Source: Algiphilus aromaticivorans DG1253 (GTDB lineage Bacteria; Pseudomonadota; Gammaproteobacteria; Nevskiales; Nevskiaceae). From it: a stretch of 64,000 nucleotides of DNA. Below are positions 52,942-63,956 of the stretch, one piece after another (positions within the stretch are counted from its first letter, which is position 1; each line of letters begins with the position of its first letter). The position numbers were made by a program, and so were the translations under genes. Below the pieces are notes generated by a model. That model ran no database searches. It saw only the letters and a list, made by a program, of their open reading frames with translations, and was not told the origin of the DNA. The stretch is taken from contig NZ_JPOG01000001.1 in assembly GCF_000733765.1 (NCBI RefSeq), forward strand, positions 1,116,001 through 1,180,000. Reading direction: 5' to 3'.

Positions 52942-54033
52942 ATGAGCCCGAATCTTCTCGACAAGATCCGCCGTCTCGCCGACCGTCGCGAAGAGGTCAG
53001 CGCCGAGCTGTCCGACCCGTCCGTGGCTGAGGACCCGCAGCGCTTCGCGCGGCTGGGTCAGGAGTACGCGCGACTTGAGGATCTGTCCGAGCGTTATGTG
53101 CAGTGGCAGCGCCTGAGCGAGGAGATTTCCAATCTCGAGGTGCTGCGCGACGACGCCGAGATGGGCGCCATGGCGCGCGAGGAGCTGGACACGCTGCGGC
53201 CGCAGATCGAGGCGATCGAGGAGGAGTTGCTCGGCTTCCTGGTGCCGCCCGACGAACGCGACGAGGCCAACGTCTTTCTCGAGATCCGCGCCGGTACCGG
53301 TGGCGACGAGGCCGCCATCTTCGCCGGCGATCTCTTCCGCATGTACAGCCGCTACGCTGAGACGCGTGGCTGGCAGGTCGAGATTCTGTCGGCCAGCGAA
53401 GGCGAGCATGGCGGCTACAAGGAAGTCATCGCGCGCGTCGCGGGCAACGGCGTCTTCTCGCGCCTGAAGTTCGAATCGGGCGGGCACCGCGTGCAGCGTG
53501 TGCCGGAGACCGAGGCCGGCGGCCGTATTCACACCTCGGCTGCGACCGTGGCCGTCATGCCCGAGCGCGCGGAGATGGAAGCCATCGACATCAACACCGC
53601 AGACCTGCGCGTGGATACCTACCGCTCCAGCGGCGCGGGCGGGCAGCACGTCAACAAGACCGACTCCGCCGTGCGCATCACGCACCTGCCCACCGGCATC
53701 GTCGTTGAATGCCAGCAGGAGCGCAGCCAGCACAAGAACCGGGCGCGGGCGATGGCCTTCCTGCAATCGCGGTTGGAGGAAGCCGAGCGGTCGAAGGTCG
53801 AACAGGCCGAAGCCGATACTCGCCGCAAGCTGGTCGGTAGCGGCGATCGCTCCGAGCGCATCCGAACCTACAACTTTCCGCAGGGTCGGATTACCGATCA
53901 CCGCATCAATCTGACGCTCTACCAGCTCGAGCGAGTGATAGCCGGCGATCTGGATCAGGTTATCGAGCCGCTGCATCGCGAGTATCAGGCCGACCAGCTC
54001 GCGGCGCTGGCGGGCAGTGATGACGCCATTTAA
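52942..54033 (+). CDS. prfA: Peptide chain release factor 1
   Basis: A 363-residue factor that terminates translation at UAA and UAG. The stop-codon-reading tripeptide is P188-E189-T190 in '[27 protein letters not shown]', and the peptidyl-release GGQ is at 233-235 ([14 protein letters not shown]), followed by '[12 protein letters not shown]'. It lies between hemA and prmC, whose product methylates the GGQ glutamine. Confidence 0.97.
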   Translation: MSPNLLDKIRRLADRREEVSAELSDPSVAEDPQRFARLGQEYARLEDLSERYVQWQRLSEEISNLEVLRDDAEMGAMAREELDTLRPQIEAIEEELLGFLVPPDERDEANVFLEIRAGTGGDEAAIFAGDLFRMYSRYAETRGWQVEILSASEGEHGGYKEVIARVAGNGVFSRLKFESGGHRVQRVPETEAGGRIHTSAATVAVMPERAEMEAIDINTADLRVDTYRSSGAGGQHVNKTDSAVRITHLPTGIVVECQQERSQHKNRARAMAFLQSRLEEAERSKVEQAEADTRRKLVGSGDRSERIRTYNFPQGRITDHRINLTLYQLERVIAGDLDQVIEPLHREYQADQLAALAGSDDAI

Positions 54034-54045
54034 GTCGGCCGCCGT

Positions 54046-54885
54046 ATGAGCGAGAGCGTCGATCTGCAGGCCATGTTGCGCGCCGCGCGCGAGCAGCTCG
54101 CCGGCCGCAGCGACAGCGCCGGTCTCGACGCCGAACTGCTGCTCGCCGCCGCGCTAGGCAAGCCGCGCAGTTTTCTCTACGCCTGGCCGGATCATCAGCC
54201 CACCAGCTCGGTGCGCGAGCGTTTCGCCGACAGCATCAGAGCGCGCGCCGCCGGCCAGCCGGTGGCCTACACGCTGGGCAGCAAGGAGTTCTTCGGCCTT
54301 GATCTCGCAGTGACCCCGGCCGTGCTGATCCCGCGTCCGGATACCGAGCTGCTCGTCGAGCAGGTGTTGGAACGGCTGGACGCAGGCAGTACGGCGACCA
54401 TCGCCGACCTCGGCACCGGCAGTGGCGCGGTCGCGCTGGCGCTGGCGCGGCATCTGCCGGCGGCGCGCGTATTGGGCACCGACAGCAGTGCCGAGGCGCT
54501 GAAAGTGGCGCGCGCCAATGCACGCGAGCTGCGGTTGGAAGTGGACTTTCTGCGCGGCGATTGGTGCGCGCCTCTGGGCGACGCCAGCGTCGACGTGCTC
54601 GTCGCCAACCCACCCTATGTCGCTGAAGGCGACCCGCATCTTGCCGAGTTGGCGGCCGAGCCGTTGGCGGCGCTGGTGTCGGGGCCGGAGGGGCTGGACG
54701 CACTGCGCACGATTATCGGGCAGTCTCCGCGCGTATTGCGCACCGGCGGTTGGCTGGTGCTGGAGCACGGCTTCGATCAGGGCGGGGCCGTGCGCACGCT
54801 GCTCGCCGAGGCCGGTTTTTCGGGAGTAACCAGCGCGCGCGACCTTGGCGGCCACGAGCGCGTCAGCCTCGGCCACCGGCCTTGA
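54046..54885 (+). CDS. prmC: Release-factor glutamine methyltransferase
   Basis: A 279-residue SAM enzyme that N5-methylates Gln235 of the RF1 encoded 12 nt upstream. The N-terminal helical domain is followed by the SAM site 'IADLGTGSGAVALALA' and the active NPPY at 188-191 ('VANPPYVAEGDPHL'). Full length. Confidence 0.96.
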   Translation: MSESVDLQAMLRAAREQLAGRSDSAGLDAELLLAAALGKPRSFLYAWPDHQPTSSVRERFADSIRARAAGQPVAYTLGSKEFFGLDLAVTPAVLIPRPDTELLVEQVLERLDAGSTATIADLGTGSGAVALALARHLPAARVLGTDSSAEALKVARANARELRLEVDFLRGDWCAPLGDASVDVLVANPPYVAEGDPHLAELAAEPLAALVSGPEGLDALRTIIGQSPRVLRTGGWLVLEHGFDQGGAVRTLLAEAGFSGVTSARDLGGHERVSLGHRP

Positions 54886-54916
54886 GCAGGATTCTTAAGG
54901 GGAGACCATCGGGACC

Positions 54917-55330
54917 ATGAGCGAAACCGTCGCGCTGCCGCGCAGCCTCGCCATCCAGCTCATGCAGGAGGCGCAGAAGTCGTCCGAGGAGGAGGTCTGC
55001 GGCCTGATAGGGCACGCTGACGACGCTTGGCGTGTCTATCCTGTCGCCAATGCAGCGGCCGAGCGCAGCCGCGCCTTCGAGATGGACGCCGCCGGCCTGG
55101 TCGCCGCGCAGCGCGCCATGCGGCAGGCCGGTCAGTCGCTGTGGGGCATCTACCACTCGCATCCGCACAGCGCGGCGACGCCCTCGGCCGCCGATCTCGC
55201 CGAGACCGGCTACCCGGAGGCCGTGCAGATCATCATCTCGCTGGATGTCCGCGGTGTGCTGCAGTTGCGCGCCTGGCGTATCGCGGGTGAGGCCGCGCGC
55301 GAGCTACGCCTGGAAGTGCGCGACGACTGA
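54917..55330 (+). CDS. JAMM/MPN (Mov34) metalloprotease-like protein
   Basis: A 137-residue single-domain JAB1/MPN+ protein with the full zinc set: Glu26 in EEEVCGLI, His80-x-His82-Pro in 'IYHSHPHSAATPS' and Asp93. Bacterial members include enzymes that cleave C-terminal residues from ubiquitin-like sulfur carriers such as ThiS, MoaD or CysO; no such partner is adjacent. A strong GGGGAGACC site precedes the ATG. It lies between prmC and proS on the same strand. Confidence 0.88.
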   Translation: MSETVALPRSLAIQLMQEAQKSSEEEVCGLIGHADDAWRVYPVANAAAERSRAFEMDAAGLVAAQRAMRQAGQSLWGIYHSHPHSAATPSAADLAETGYPEAVQIIISLDVRGVLQLRAWRIAGEAARELRLEVRDD

Positions 55331-55387
55331 CAGCGCCCGCACGCCGCGCAGCTACAATGCAGGCCCATTTGCCGAGTGACCGACGTC

Positions 55388-57091
55388 ATGCGTTTTTCCG
55401 GAATGCTGGTGCCCACGAGCCGCGAGACGCCGGCTGACGCCGAGCTCGTATCGCATCAGCTCATGCTGCGCGCCGGCCTCATCCGCAAGCTCGGTTCCGG
55501 GCTCTACAGCTGGATGCCGATGGGCTTGCGCGTGCTGCATCGAATCACCGCTATCGTCCGCGAGGAGATGGATCGCGCCGGCGCGCAGGAGGTGCTGCTG
55601 CCAGCGATTCAGCCGGCCGAACTCTGGCAGGCCAGCGGTCGCTGGGATGTGATGGGGCCGCTGATGCTCCGGCTGAAGGATCGCCACAAGCGCGACTTTT
55701 GCTACGGCCCCACGCACGAGGAGGTCATCACCGACCTTGTCAAGCAGGATGTTCGCAGCTGGAAGCAGCTGCCGATCAATCTCTATCAGATCCAGACCAA
55801 GTTCCGCGACGAAACGCGGCCGCGTTTCGGCCTGATGCGCGCGCGCGAATTCATCATGAAGGATGCCTACTCCTTCCACGTTGATGGCGAAGGCTTGGCG
55901 CGTGAGTACGCCAATATGCGCGCCACTTATCAGCGCATTTTCGACCGGCTGGGTGTGGATTACCGCGTCGTACAGGCCGATTCCGGCGACATCGGTGGTA
56001 CCGGGTCCGAGGAGTTCCATGTGCTCGCAGGCGCTGGCGAGGACGCGCTGGCCGTGTCGGACGCCGGCGACTACGCTGCCAACGTGGAGGCTGCCGCCTG
56101 CGCGTCTCCGGGGCCTCGCCCCGCGTCGTCCGCCGAGGCAGAGGAAGTCGCCACCCCTGGCAAGGCCACCTGCGAGGATGTTGCTGAATTGTTGGGCATT
56201 CCCTTGGAGACCACCATCAAGCTGCTGGTGGTCGAGGGCACCGACGGCGGCCTGCTGGCACTGGCGTTGCGCGGCGATCACGAGCTCAACGAGGTCAAGG
56301 CCGAGCGCCACCCCCGGATCAAGAGTCCGTTGAAGCTCGCGGAGCGCGAGCGCATCAAGGAAGTCTTCGACTGCGAGGCCGGCTATCTGGGCGTACGCGA
56401 TTGCCCGATTCCGGTCATCGCCGACCATTCGGCTGGGGCGCTTGCCGACTTCGTCTGCGGCGCCAACCGGGTCGACTATCACTTGCGTGGCGTCAATTGG
56501 GGGCGTGATTGCCCGGAGCCCGAGGTTGCCGACCTGCGCAATGTCCGCGAAGGCGATCCCAGCCCCGACGGGCAGGGCAGCATCCGCCTGCTGCGCGGCA
56601 TCGAAGTGGGCCATATCTTCCAGCTCGGGGACAAGTACTCGAAGGCGATGGAGCTGACGGTGCTCGATGCCGGCAGCCAGTCGATCACCCCGGTCATGGG
56701 CTGCTACGGCATCGGCGTGTCGCGCATCGCCGCGGCCGTGGTTGAGCAATGCCACGACGAACAGGGCATCTGCTGGCCGCAGGCGATCGCGCCCTTCGAG
56801 CTGCTGATCTGCCCGATCGGGCTCGATCGTTCCGAGGCCGTGCGCGATGCCGCCGAGGCGCTGTACGAGGCGGCGCGCGCGGCCGGCATTGAGGTGCTGA
56901 TGGACGACCGCGGCCTGCGCCCGGGCGTCATGTTCGCCGACAGCGAGCTACTGGGCATTCCACACCGGGTGGTCGTCGGCGATAAGGCGCTGGCGGACGG
57001 CGAGTACGAGTACCGCCGGCGCAGCGAGGCCGACGCCATCCGCATTCCGGCCGACCATGACGCGCTTATCGATCGCGTGCGCGCTGGCTAG
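55388..57091 (+). CDS. proS: Prolyl-tRNA synthetase (bacterial type with editing insertion)
   Basis: A 567-residue class II synthetase charging tRNA-Pro. It shows 'RETPADAELVSHQLMLRAGLIRKLGSGLYSWMPMG', motif 2 'KFRDETRPRFGLMRAREFIMKDAYSFH', the INS editing domain in the middle (about 225-400) and the C-terminal anticodon-binding fold ('LLICPIGLDRSEAVRD'). I chose the ATG at 55388 by family start (MRFSGMLVPTSRETPADAE) over the GTG at 55376. A TACAAT box at 55353-55358 with CTGACA 20 nt upstream is a weak promoter candidate. The 3' end overlaps the next gene by 35 nt. Confidence 0.96.
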   Translation: MRFSGMLVPTSRETPADAELVSHQLMLRAGLIRKLGSGLYSWMPMGLRVLHRITAIVREEMDRAGAQEVLLPAIQPAELWQASGRWDVMGPLMLRLKDRHKRDFCYGPTHEEVITDLVKQDVRSWKQLPINLYQIQTKFRDETRPRFGLMRAREFIMKDAYSFHVDGEGLAREYANMRATYQRIFDRLGVDYRVVQADSGDIGGTGSEEFHVLAGAGEDALAVSDAGDYAANVEAAACASPGPRPASSAEAEEVATPGKATCEDVAELLGIPLETTIKLLVVEGTDGGLLALALRGDHELNEVKAERHPRIKSPLKLAERERIKEVFDCEAGYLGVRDCPIPVIADHSAGALADFVCGANRVDYHLRGVNWGRDCPEPEVADLRNVREGDPSPDGQGSIRLLRGIEVGHIFQLGDKYSKAMELTVLDAGSQSITPVMGCYGIGVSRIAAAVVEQCHDEQGICWPQAIAPFELLICPIGLDRSEAVRDAAEALYEAARAAGIEVLMDDRGLRPGVMFADSELLGIPHRVVVGDKALADGEYEYRRRSEADAIRIPADHDALIDRVRAG

Positions 57092-57656
57092 CGCGTTGGC
57101 TCTGGCCGCGCCGGCTGCGCTAGTAGCAGCCGAGCGCGCCGAGCAGCGCGAGGCGCAGCGCGAAGATCCCGCGCTGCGCGCCGCGCTGGCGGAGGCCGTG
57201 GCCGAATCGGACAGCTTCGCGCACCCCTTCGACGCCGAGGTTTGGCTGCTGGACATGGCGCAGCGTCTGGGCGACCGGATTCCCGACCAGCAGGCGCGCC
57301 TGCGTCTGCTGCGCCAGGTGCATGCCGAAGCCAAGCGCGCGGAAGTCCCGCCGGAGATGGTGCTGGCGGTCATCCAGGTGGAATCGAACTTCGAGCGCTT
57401 CGCGATCTCGCATGCCGGCGCACGCGGGCTGATGCAGGTCATGCCCTTCTGGCTGGAGGAGCTGGGGCGGCCGGAGGACAACCTCTTCGACGTCGCCACC
57501 AATCTGCGCTACGGCTGCACGATTCTGGCGCATTATCTGGAGGTGGCCGACGGGCGCTGGTACGAGGCGCTGGCGCGTTACAACGGCAGTACCGGCCAGC
57601 GCTGGTACCCGGACCGGGTTTTCGCGGCGCTGCATACGCGCTGGTCGAAGCAATAG
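57057..57656 (+). CDS. Periplasmic lytic transglycosylase (SLT/GH23)
   Basis: A 199-residue murein-cleaving enzyme. A signal peptide ends near 'ALVAA|ERA'. The SLT domain has catalytic Glu109 in 'VLAVIQVESNFERFAISHAGARGLMQVMP' (GLMQVMP at 124-130) and the 'NLRYGCTILAHYLEV..ALARYNGS' substrate groove. It starts inside the last codons of proS in another frame, an overlap of 35 nt, so its translation is probably coupled. Family members in this position cleave peptidoglycan during growth. Confidence 0.93.
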   Translation: MTRLSIACALASALALAAPAALVAAERAEQREAQREDPALRAALAEAVAESDSFAHPFDAEVWLLDMAQRLGDRIPDQQARLRLLRQVHAEAKRAEVPPEMVLAVIQVESNFERFAISHAGARGLMQVMPFWLEELGRPEDNLFDVATNLRYGCTILAHYLEVADGRWYEALARYNGSTGQRWYPDRVFAALHTRWSKQ

Positions 57657-57810
57657 GGCGACTCTGCGGAAACACCGCATTCGGCATTTGGAGCGTCCAG
57701 TGCGCAAGTGCCCTCGCTTGCGGCCTCTCGACGCGCCTCCCTAGCGGCGGATTGTCGGGCGTGGCACTGTAGCGATCAGCCCCTCGCGAGAAGAGGGCAG
57801 GGAGACCGCG

Positions 57811-60123
57811 ATGCTGCGCTGGATGTCACGCCTGCTGGCGTTGATCGTTGTACTTGTGCTGGCCGTCGGTGCCAGCGCTGCGCTGCTGCTCTGGGCGAGC
57901 CTGCCGATGCAGGAGGGCAGCCTGAAGCTGCGCGGCCTGGGCGCACCCGTCGAGATCCTGCGCGACGCGGACGGCGTGGCGACCATCAGCGCAGCCAGCC
58001 GCATTGACGCGGCTCGCGCCACCGGCTTCCTGCACGCCCAGGAGCGCTTCTTCCAGATGGATCTCGCTCGCCGCAGCGGTGCCGGCGAACTCGCCGCGCT
58101 GCTCGGCCCGCGCGCGCTGCCCCTTGACCGTCAGCGCCGTATCTTCGAGCTGCGAGCTCATGCGCGACGCGAGCTGCAGGCGCTGCCGCGCGCCGAGCAA
58201 GATCTTCTCTACGCCTATGCCGACGGCGTCAACGCCGGTCTGGGCGCGCTGCGCGCGCACCCCTTCGAGTATCTGCTGCTACGACAGACCCCCGAGCGTT
58301 GGCGCGCCGAGGACGCGCTGCTGGTGGCCGGGGCCATGTACTTCATGCTCACCGACTCCGACGCCAGCCATGCCCTGCAGCGCGCGCAGCTGCTGGCGGC
58401 CGGCGGCGAGGCGCTGCACGATTATCTGTTGCCCGCTGCCACGCCCTGGGATGCGCCGCTGCAGGGCGAGGCGGCTCCGCTACCGGAGCCGCCCAGTGCC
58501 GGGGTTCTGGATCTGCGTGCCATGCCGGCCGAGCGCTTTGAGGGCCAGCCCGCGCGCACGCGGCGGATTTCCGGCCTGGGCAGCAATGCCTTCGCGGTCG
58601 CTGGCGAGCGCACGGCCACGGGTGCGGCGCTGGTCGCTGGCGACATGCATTTGGGGCTGTCGATACCCAACACCTGGTACCGCTTGCGTCTGCGCGTAAC
58701 CGGCGAGGACGCGCGCGACGCCACGGGTGTGACGCTGCCCGGTCTGCCATTGATCATCTCGGGCAGCAATGGACGCGTGGCCTGGGCCTTCACCAACAGC
58801 TACGGCATCTGGTTCGGGCGCATCCGTGTGCCCGCGTCGGCCGTGCGCGAGCGCGAGCTGACGCTGGCGGTCGCTGGCGACGAGAATGCGACGATGCGCC
58901 TGCTCGAGAGCGATCACGGGCCGGTAGTGCCTGGTCTGCGAGAAGGCGAATGGCACGCGCTGCGCTGGCTGCCGGTGCGGTCCGGCGTGTCCAATCTCGA
59001 TCTGCTGGGAATGGAGACGGCGACGGACGTCGAGGGAGCACTGGATGTGCTCAATGGATCCGGCATCCCGCCCCAGTCGGCCGTGGTGGGGGGTGGCGAT
59101 GGCCGTATCGCCTGGACCATCGCCGGTCGCATTCCCGCGCGCGCTGGGAGCGCGGCGGAGCTGCCGCTGGCCCCGGAAGCGGTCGACAGCTGGAACGGCT
59201 GGCTGCCGGACGCTGACTATCCGAGCATTATCGATCCGCCCGCAGGCCATCTTGCAAGCGCCAATGCTCGGATGCTGGCAGGTGAAGCGCTCGCGCGGGT
59301 CGGTGATGCTGGCACGGCACTGGGCGCCCGCCAGAGCCGCCTGCGCGAGCTTGTGGCGGCTGCCGACAATCTCGATGCCGCCGGTGCCCTGGCCATTCAG
59401 CGCGATGTGCACAGCGACTGGCTGGAGGCGTGGGCCGCCGAGCTGGAGCGCCTGCTCGATACCTCGCAAGCCGAGGCGCGTGCCGATATTGCCGCACTGC
59501 GCGCGTTGATGGCGGACTGGCAGCCGGAGGCGCGCGTCGACAACCGCGCCTACAGCCTCGTGCGGCGCTGGCAGACGGCCGTACACGAGCGCGTCATGCA
59601 TGCGCTCACCGCACCGGTGCGGGCCGAGTACCCCGACTTCGTGCTGGACGCCTTTCCGGTCAGCCAGGCTGCCGTGCTGGACGTCGTGCAACGCCAGCCG
59701 GCGCATCTTCTGGATCCGCGCTTCGACGCCTGGCCGGACTTCCTGCTGGCGGCGCTGGACGGCGCGCTGGACGCAGACGCCGAGGCTGCGCCGGTGCGCC
59801 CCTGGGGTGTCTACAATCAGCTGGACATGCGACATCCCTTGTCCGGGGCGTTGCCGGGCCTGGGTCGCCTGCTTGACATGCCGGCTGAGCCGCTACCGGG
59901 CGATGCCGATGTCGTGCGCGTGCAGGGACCGTCTTTCGGGGCCTCCCAGCGCATGGCGATCACCGTCGGCGCGGAGGGCGAGGCGATCTTCCACATGCCG
60001 GGTGGGCAGAGCGGGCATCCGGCTTCACCGCACTATCGTGCCGGGCACACGGACTGGGCAGTCGCGCGTGCCGCTCCGTTGTTGCCTGGGCGGGCGGTCG
60101 CCCGCCTGGAGTTGCGGCCTTGA
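57811..60123 (+). CDS. Penicillin-acylase-family Ntn hydrolase
   Basis: A 770-residue membrane-anchored or exported protein, with an N-terminal hydrophobic segment at about 7-30. Self-cleavage would create an N-terminal nucleophile Ser258 in 'ISGLGSNAFAVAGERTATG', preceded by the alpha chain. Beta-chain features include 'LVAGDMHLGLSIPNTWY', 'LPGLPLIISGSNGRVAWAFTNSYGIW' and a late 'GGQSGHPASPHYRAGHTDWA'. The family includes penicillin G acylases and acyl-homoserine-lactone (quorum) acylases; which amide is cleaved is unknown. GGGAG lies just before the ATG. The 154 nt upstream show only a small TGCGG/CCGCA stem. Confidence 0.92.
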   Translation: MLRWMSRLLALIVVLVLAVGASAALLLWASLPMQEGSLKLRGLGAPVEILRDADGVATISAASRIDAARATGFLHAQERFFQMDLARRSGAGELAALLGPRALPLDRQRRIFELRAHARRELQALPRAEQDLLYAYADGVNAGLGALRAHPFEYLLLRQTPERWRAEDALLVAGAMYFMLTDSDASHALQRAQLLAAGGEALHDYLLPAATPWDAPLQGEAAPLPEPPSAGVLDLRAMPAERFEGQPARTRRISGLGSNAFAVAGERTATGAALVAGDMHLGLSIPNTWYRLRLRVTGEDARDATGVTLPGLPLIISGSNGRVAWAFTNSYGIWFGRIRVPASAVRERELTLAVAGDENATMRLLESDHGPVVPGLREGEWHALRWLPVRSGVSNLDLLGMETATDVEGALDVLNGSGIPPQSAVVGGGDGRIAWTIAGRIPARAGSAAELPLAPEAVDSWNGWLPDADYPSIIDPPAGHLASANARMLAGEALARVGDAGTALGARQSRLRELVAAADNLDAAGALAIQRDVHSDWLEAWAAELERLLDTSQAEARADIAALRALMADWQPEARVDNRAYSLVRRWQTAVHERVMHALTAPVRAEYPDFVLDAFPVSQAAVLDVVQRQPAHLLDPRFDAWPDFLLAALDGALDADAEAAPVRPWGVYNQLDMRHPLSGALPGLGRLLDMPAEPLPGDADVVRVQGPSFGASQRMAITVGAEGEAIFHMPGGQSGHPASPHYRAGHTDWAVARAAPLLPGRAVARLELRP

Positions 60124-60287
60124 GCGGCTCGGCCGGATGTAGAAAAGCGCGGCTTGCTTTAGGCTTGGAGGCTGCGGTGCGCGGGGGAGATGCGCGGTCG
60201 GCTCCGCGAGCGCGGCAAGCCGGTGCACAGTCAGCGCCGACGCAACAGCTTTGTACAACAATGATCGGGATTCCAATGGGAGGTTCC

Positions 60288-61940
<1,653 letters not shown>

Positions 61941-62011
61941 CGCGGGTTACGAACCACAGAATCGCAGATTGACTCAGATGGCTCGGCTGGAAGGCCCTCG
62001 ACTGCGGTTTC

Positions 62012-62039
62012 GCTCGCTCGGCATCCATGCCGAGCGAGC
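62012..62039. repeat. 28-bp near-perfect palindrome
   Basis: GCTCGCTCGGCAT (62012-62024) and ATGCCGAGCGAGC (62027-62039) are exact reverse complements around CC. It lies in the 268-nt gap between the convergent DUF2069 and hda genes, 25 nt before repeat copy B, so it may also act as a terminator stem. Confidence 0.85.
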
Positions 62040-62063
62040 CCTGCGCGCGACGCCCGCCTCGGC

Positions 62064-62126
62064 CACCCTCAAGGGCACGGATCGCGCTGGCTCGCCGCTG
62101 CGCGGCATCGCCAAAGCATTTTTCAG
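62064..62126 (+). repeat. Dispersed intergenic repeat core, copy B
   Basis: This is the second copy of the element at 46975-47038, in the same orientation relative to a preceding hairpin. It shares CACCCTCAAGGGCACG, GGCTCGCCGCT and CGCGGCATCGCCA, and ends near TTTTTCAGC. The T-run after the core could help terminate plus-strand transcripts. Confidence 0.75.
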
Positions 62127-62208
62127 CCCTGGCCAGTCGTCCGGGTGAATCGATGACTCCAGCCTCGCTTGCCTTGTGATGGAGCGGTTCTTCTGGCCAG
62201 CGCGTCGT

Positions 62209-62874
62209 TCAGCCTTCGCCCAGCACCATGCGCACGAAGGGCGCCGTGATGCGTCCGCGCTTGGCGGCCAGTGCGGCGATGTCCAGCCGTTCCAGCGCTG
62301 ATTCCAGATGACCGGGGTCGCGTCTTTCGTGGCGTAGCAACCAGGCCACAGCGGTGTCGCTGATGTGCAGACCGCGTTGCTGCGCGCGCGCTTCCAGCCA
62401 GCTGCGCAGCGATGTCTCGTCCAGCGGCCGCAGTCGGAAGGCGCTGCACTGCGTGAGCCGCGTCTGCAGGTCGCGCAGCAGCTCGGGTAAGTTCTGGGTT
62501 TCACAGCGCGCCGCTACTGCCAGCGGCAGCCCCTGGCTGCGCCGACTGTCGAGCACCCGCAGCAAGGTCGTTGCGGCCTCGGGGCGCCCGCTCAGCGCCT
62601 CCAGGTCATCGACGCCCAGCCAGCTCACCGACTCGGCGCCGGCGAGGCTGTCGCTATCGCTGATCATGTCCGCAGGCAAGTAGAGCGCACCCGGCTCGCT
62701 GCGCGCGCGGGCGCGCAGCAGATGCGTCTTGCCGCAGCCGGGCGGGCCGTGCAAGTAGAGGCAGCCAGTGTCGTAGCGCAGGCTGTGCAGGGCGGCGGCG
62801 TTGTCGCCGATCACGAAGTGTTCGAAGCCGGGCGGCCGGCGCGCTGCCATGGCCAGCGGTAGCTGCCCGCTCAC
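62209..62874 (-). CDS. hda: DnaA regulatory inactivator Hda
   Basis: A 221-residue AAA+ protein that, bound to the DNA-loaded beta clamp, stimulates DnaA-ATP hydrolysis and prevents re-initiation. A GTG start at 62874 gives MSGQLPLAM, placing the clamp-binding motif Q4-L-P-L at the N-terminus as in other Hda proteins; starting at the later ATG would delete it. Walker A is GPPGCGKT (43-50), Walker B is in 'WLGVDDLEAL', and the arginine-finger/sensor region is 'RLTQCSAFRLRPLDE'. The GTG overlaps the stop of the PerM-like gene (GTGA). Confidence 0.95.
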   Translation of the reverse strand: MSGQLPLAMAARRPPGFEHFVIGDNAAALHSLRYDTGCLYLHGPPGCGKTHLLRARARSEPGALYLPADMISDSDSLAGAESVSWLGVDDLEALSGRPEAATTLLRVLDSRRSQGLPLAVAARCETQNLPELLRDLQTRLTQCSAFRLRPLDETSLRSWLEARAQQRGLHISDTAVAWLLRHERRDPGHLESALERLDIAALAAKRGRITAPFVRMVLGEG

Positions 62875-63956
62875 GGGGGTGATTCCTCCGGCGCGTCGTC
62901 GCTGCCGACGTAGACTGGGCTGTGCAGCCAGCGCTGCTTGGCGTGGCGCATCAGCACCGAGATGCCAGCAGAGGCGGGCAGGGCCAGCAATACGCCCACG
63001 AAGCCGAAGAGCTGTCCGCCGGCCAGCAGCGCGAAGATTACCGCCACCGGGTGAAGGCCGATGCGGTCGCCGACCAGCATGGGCGTCAGTACCGCGGTCT
63101 CCAGGATCTGGCCGACGCCAAAGACGAGCAATACCCAGAGCAGGGGCAGCAACGCCTGCTCCTGGAAGAGCATGGCCACGACGGCGGCACTGAGCCCGAC
63201 GATCAGCCCTAGATAGGGCACGAAGCTGACCATCCCGGCGACGATGCCGATGAGCAGCGCCAGCTCCAGACCGGCCATCCAGAGGCCGGTGGTGTAGATG
63301 AGCGCCAGCGCAGCCATTACCGTGAGCTGGCCGCGTAGGAAGGCAGCGAGCACGGTATCCGTCTCGGTGGCGATCTCGCGGATCTTGCCGACGAAGGGGC
63401 GCGGGATCATGCCGTCGATCCAGGCGATGAGGCGGTCCCAGTCGCGCAGCAGATAGAAGGTCACCACCGGCACCATCAGGATGTTGACGAGGACGGTGAG
63501 CAGCGCGCCGCCGGACTGCGTTGCCTTGGATAGCAGCTCGCGCGCGATGCTGCCGGCTTGCTCCCAGTTGTCGCTTACCAGCTCGCGCAAGCTCTGTGCG
63601 TCGATGCGGCCGCCATCCGGAATTGTGACGCCGAGGGTCGGCAGCGCCGTTTCCTGCAGCCATTGCAGATATTCTGGAAGGCGCTGCAGAAAGGTCTGCA
63701 GCTGTTGTTGCAGCAAGGGAAGCAGCAGCGCGATGGCTGCCAGCGAGCCGAGCGTGATGGTGCTGAAGACGATGACAACGCCACTGGTGCGCGATAGGCG
63801 CAGGCGTTCCAGACGGTCAACGAGCGGGTCGCCGAGATAGGCCAGCGCCGCGCCCAGTACGAAAGGCAGCAAAATTGGCGTCAGCAGCCAGAGCACGAGC
63901 AGCAGGCCGGCGCCGGCACCGATCCAGATAAAGCTTTCCTTGCGTTGCGGATTCAC
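62871..63956 (-). CDS. AI-2E/PerM-family membrane protein (UPF0118)
   Basis: A 361-residue polytopic protein of the AI-2E-transporter/PerM superfamily. It has N-terminal helices 'FIWIGAGAGLLLVLWLLTPILLPFVLGAALAYLGDPLVDRLER', a soluble central segment, 'VPVVTFYLLRDWDRLIAWIDGMIPR' and C-terminal helices with 'GMVSFVPYLGLIVGLSAAVVAML..LETAVLTPMLVGDRIGLHPVAVIFALLAGGQLFGF'. I chose the GTG at 63956, which has GGGAGGAG 7 nt upstream, over the TTG at 63977. The family includes exporters and Na+(Li+)/H+ antiporters; this one's substrate is unknown. It sits directly upstream of hda, as in many relatives. Confidence 0.9.
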   Translation of the reverse strand: MNPQRKESFIWIGAGAGLLLVLWLLTPILLPFVLGAALAYLGDPLVDRLERLRLSRTSGVVIVFSTITLGSLAAIALLLPLLQQQLQTFLQRLPEYLQWLQETALPTLGVTIPDGGRIDAQSLRELVSDNWEQAGSIARELLSKATQSGGALLTVLVNILMVPVVTFYLLRDWDRLIAWIDGMIPRPFVGKIREIATETDTVLAAFLRGQLTVMAALALIYTTGLWMAGLELALLIGIVAGMVSFVPYLGLIVGLSAAVVAMLFQEQALLPLLWVLLVFGVGQILETAVLTPMLVGDRIGLHPVAVIFALLAGGQLFGFVGVLLALPASAGISVLMRHAKQRWLHSPVYVGSDDAPEESPP

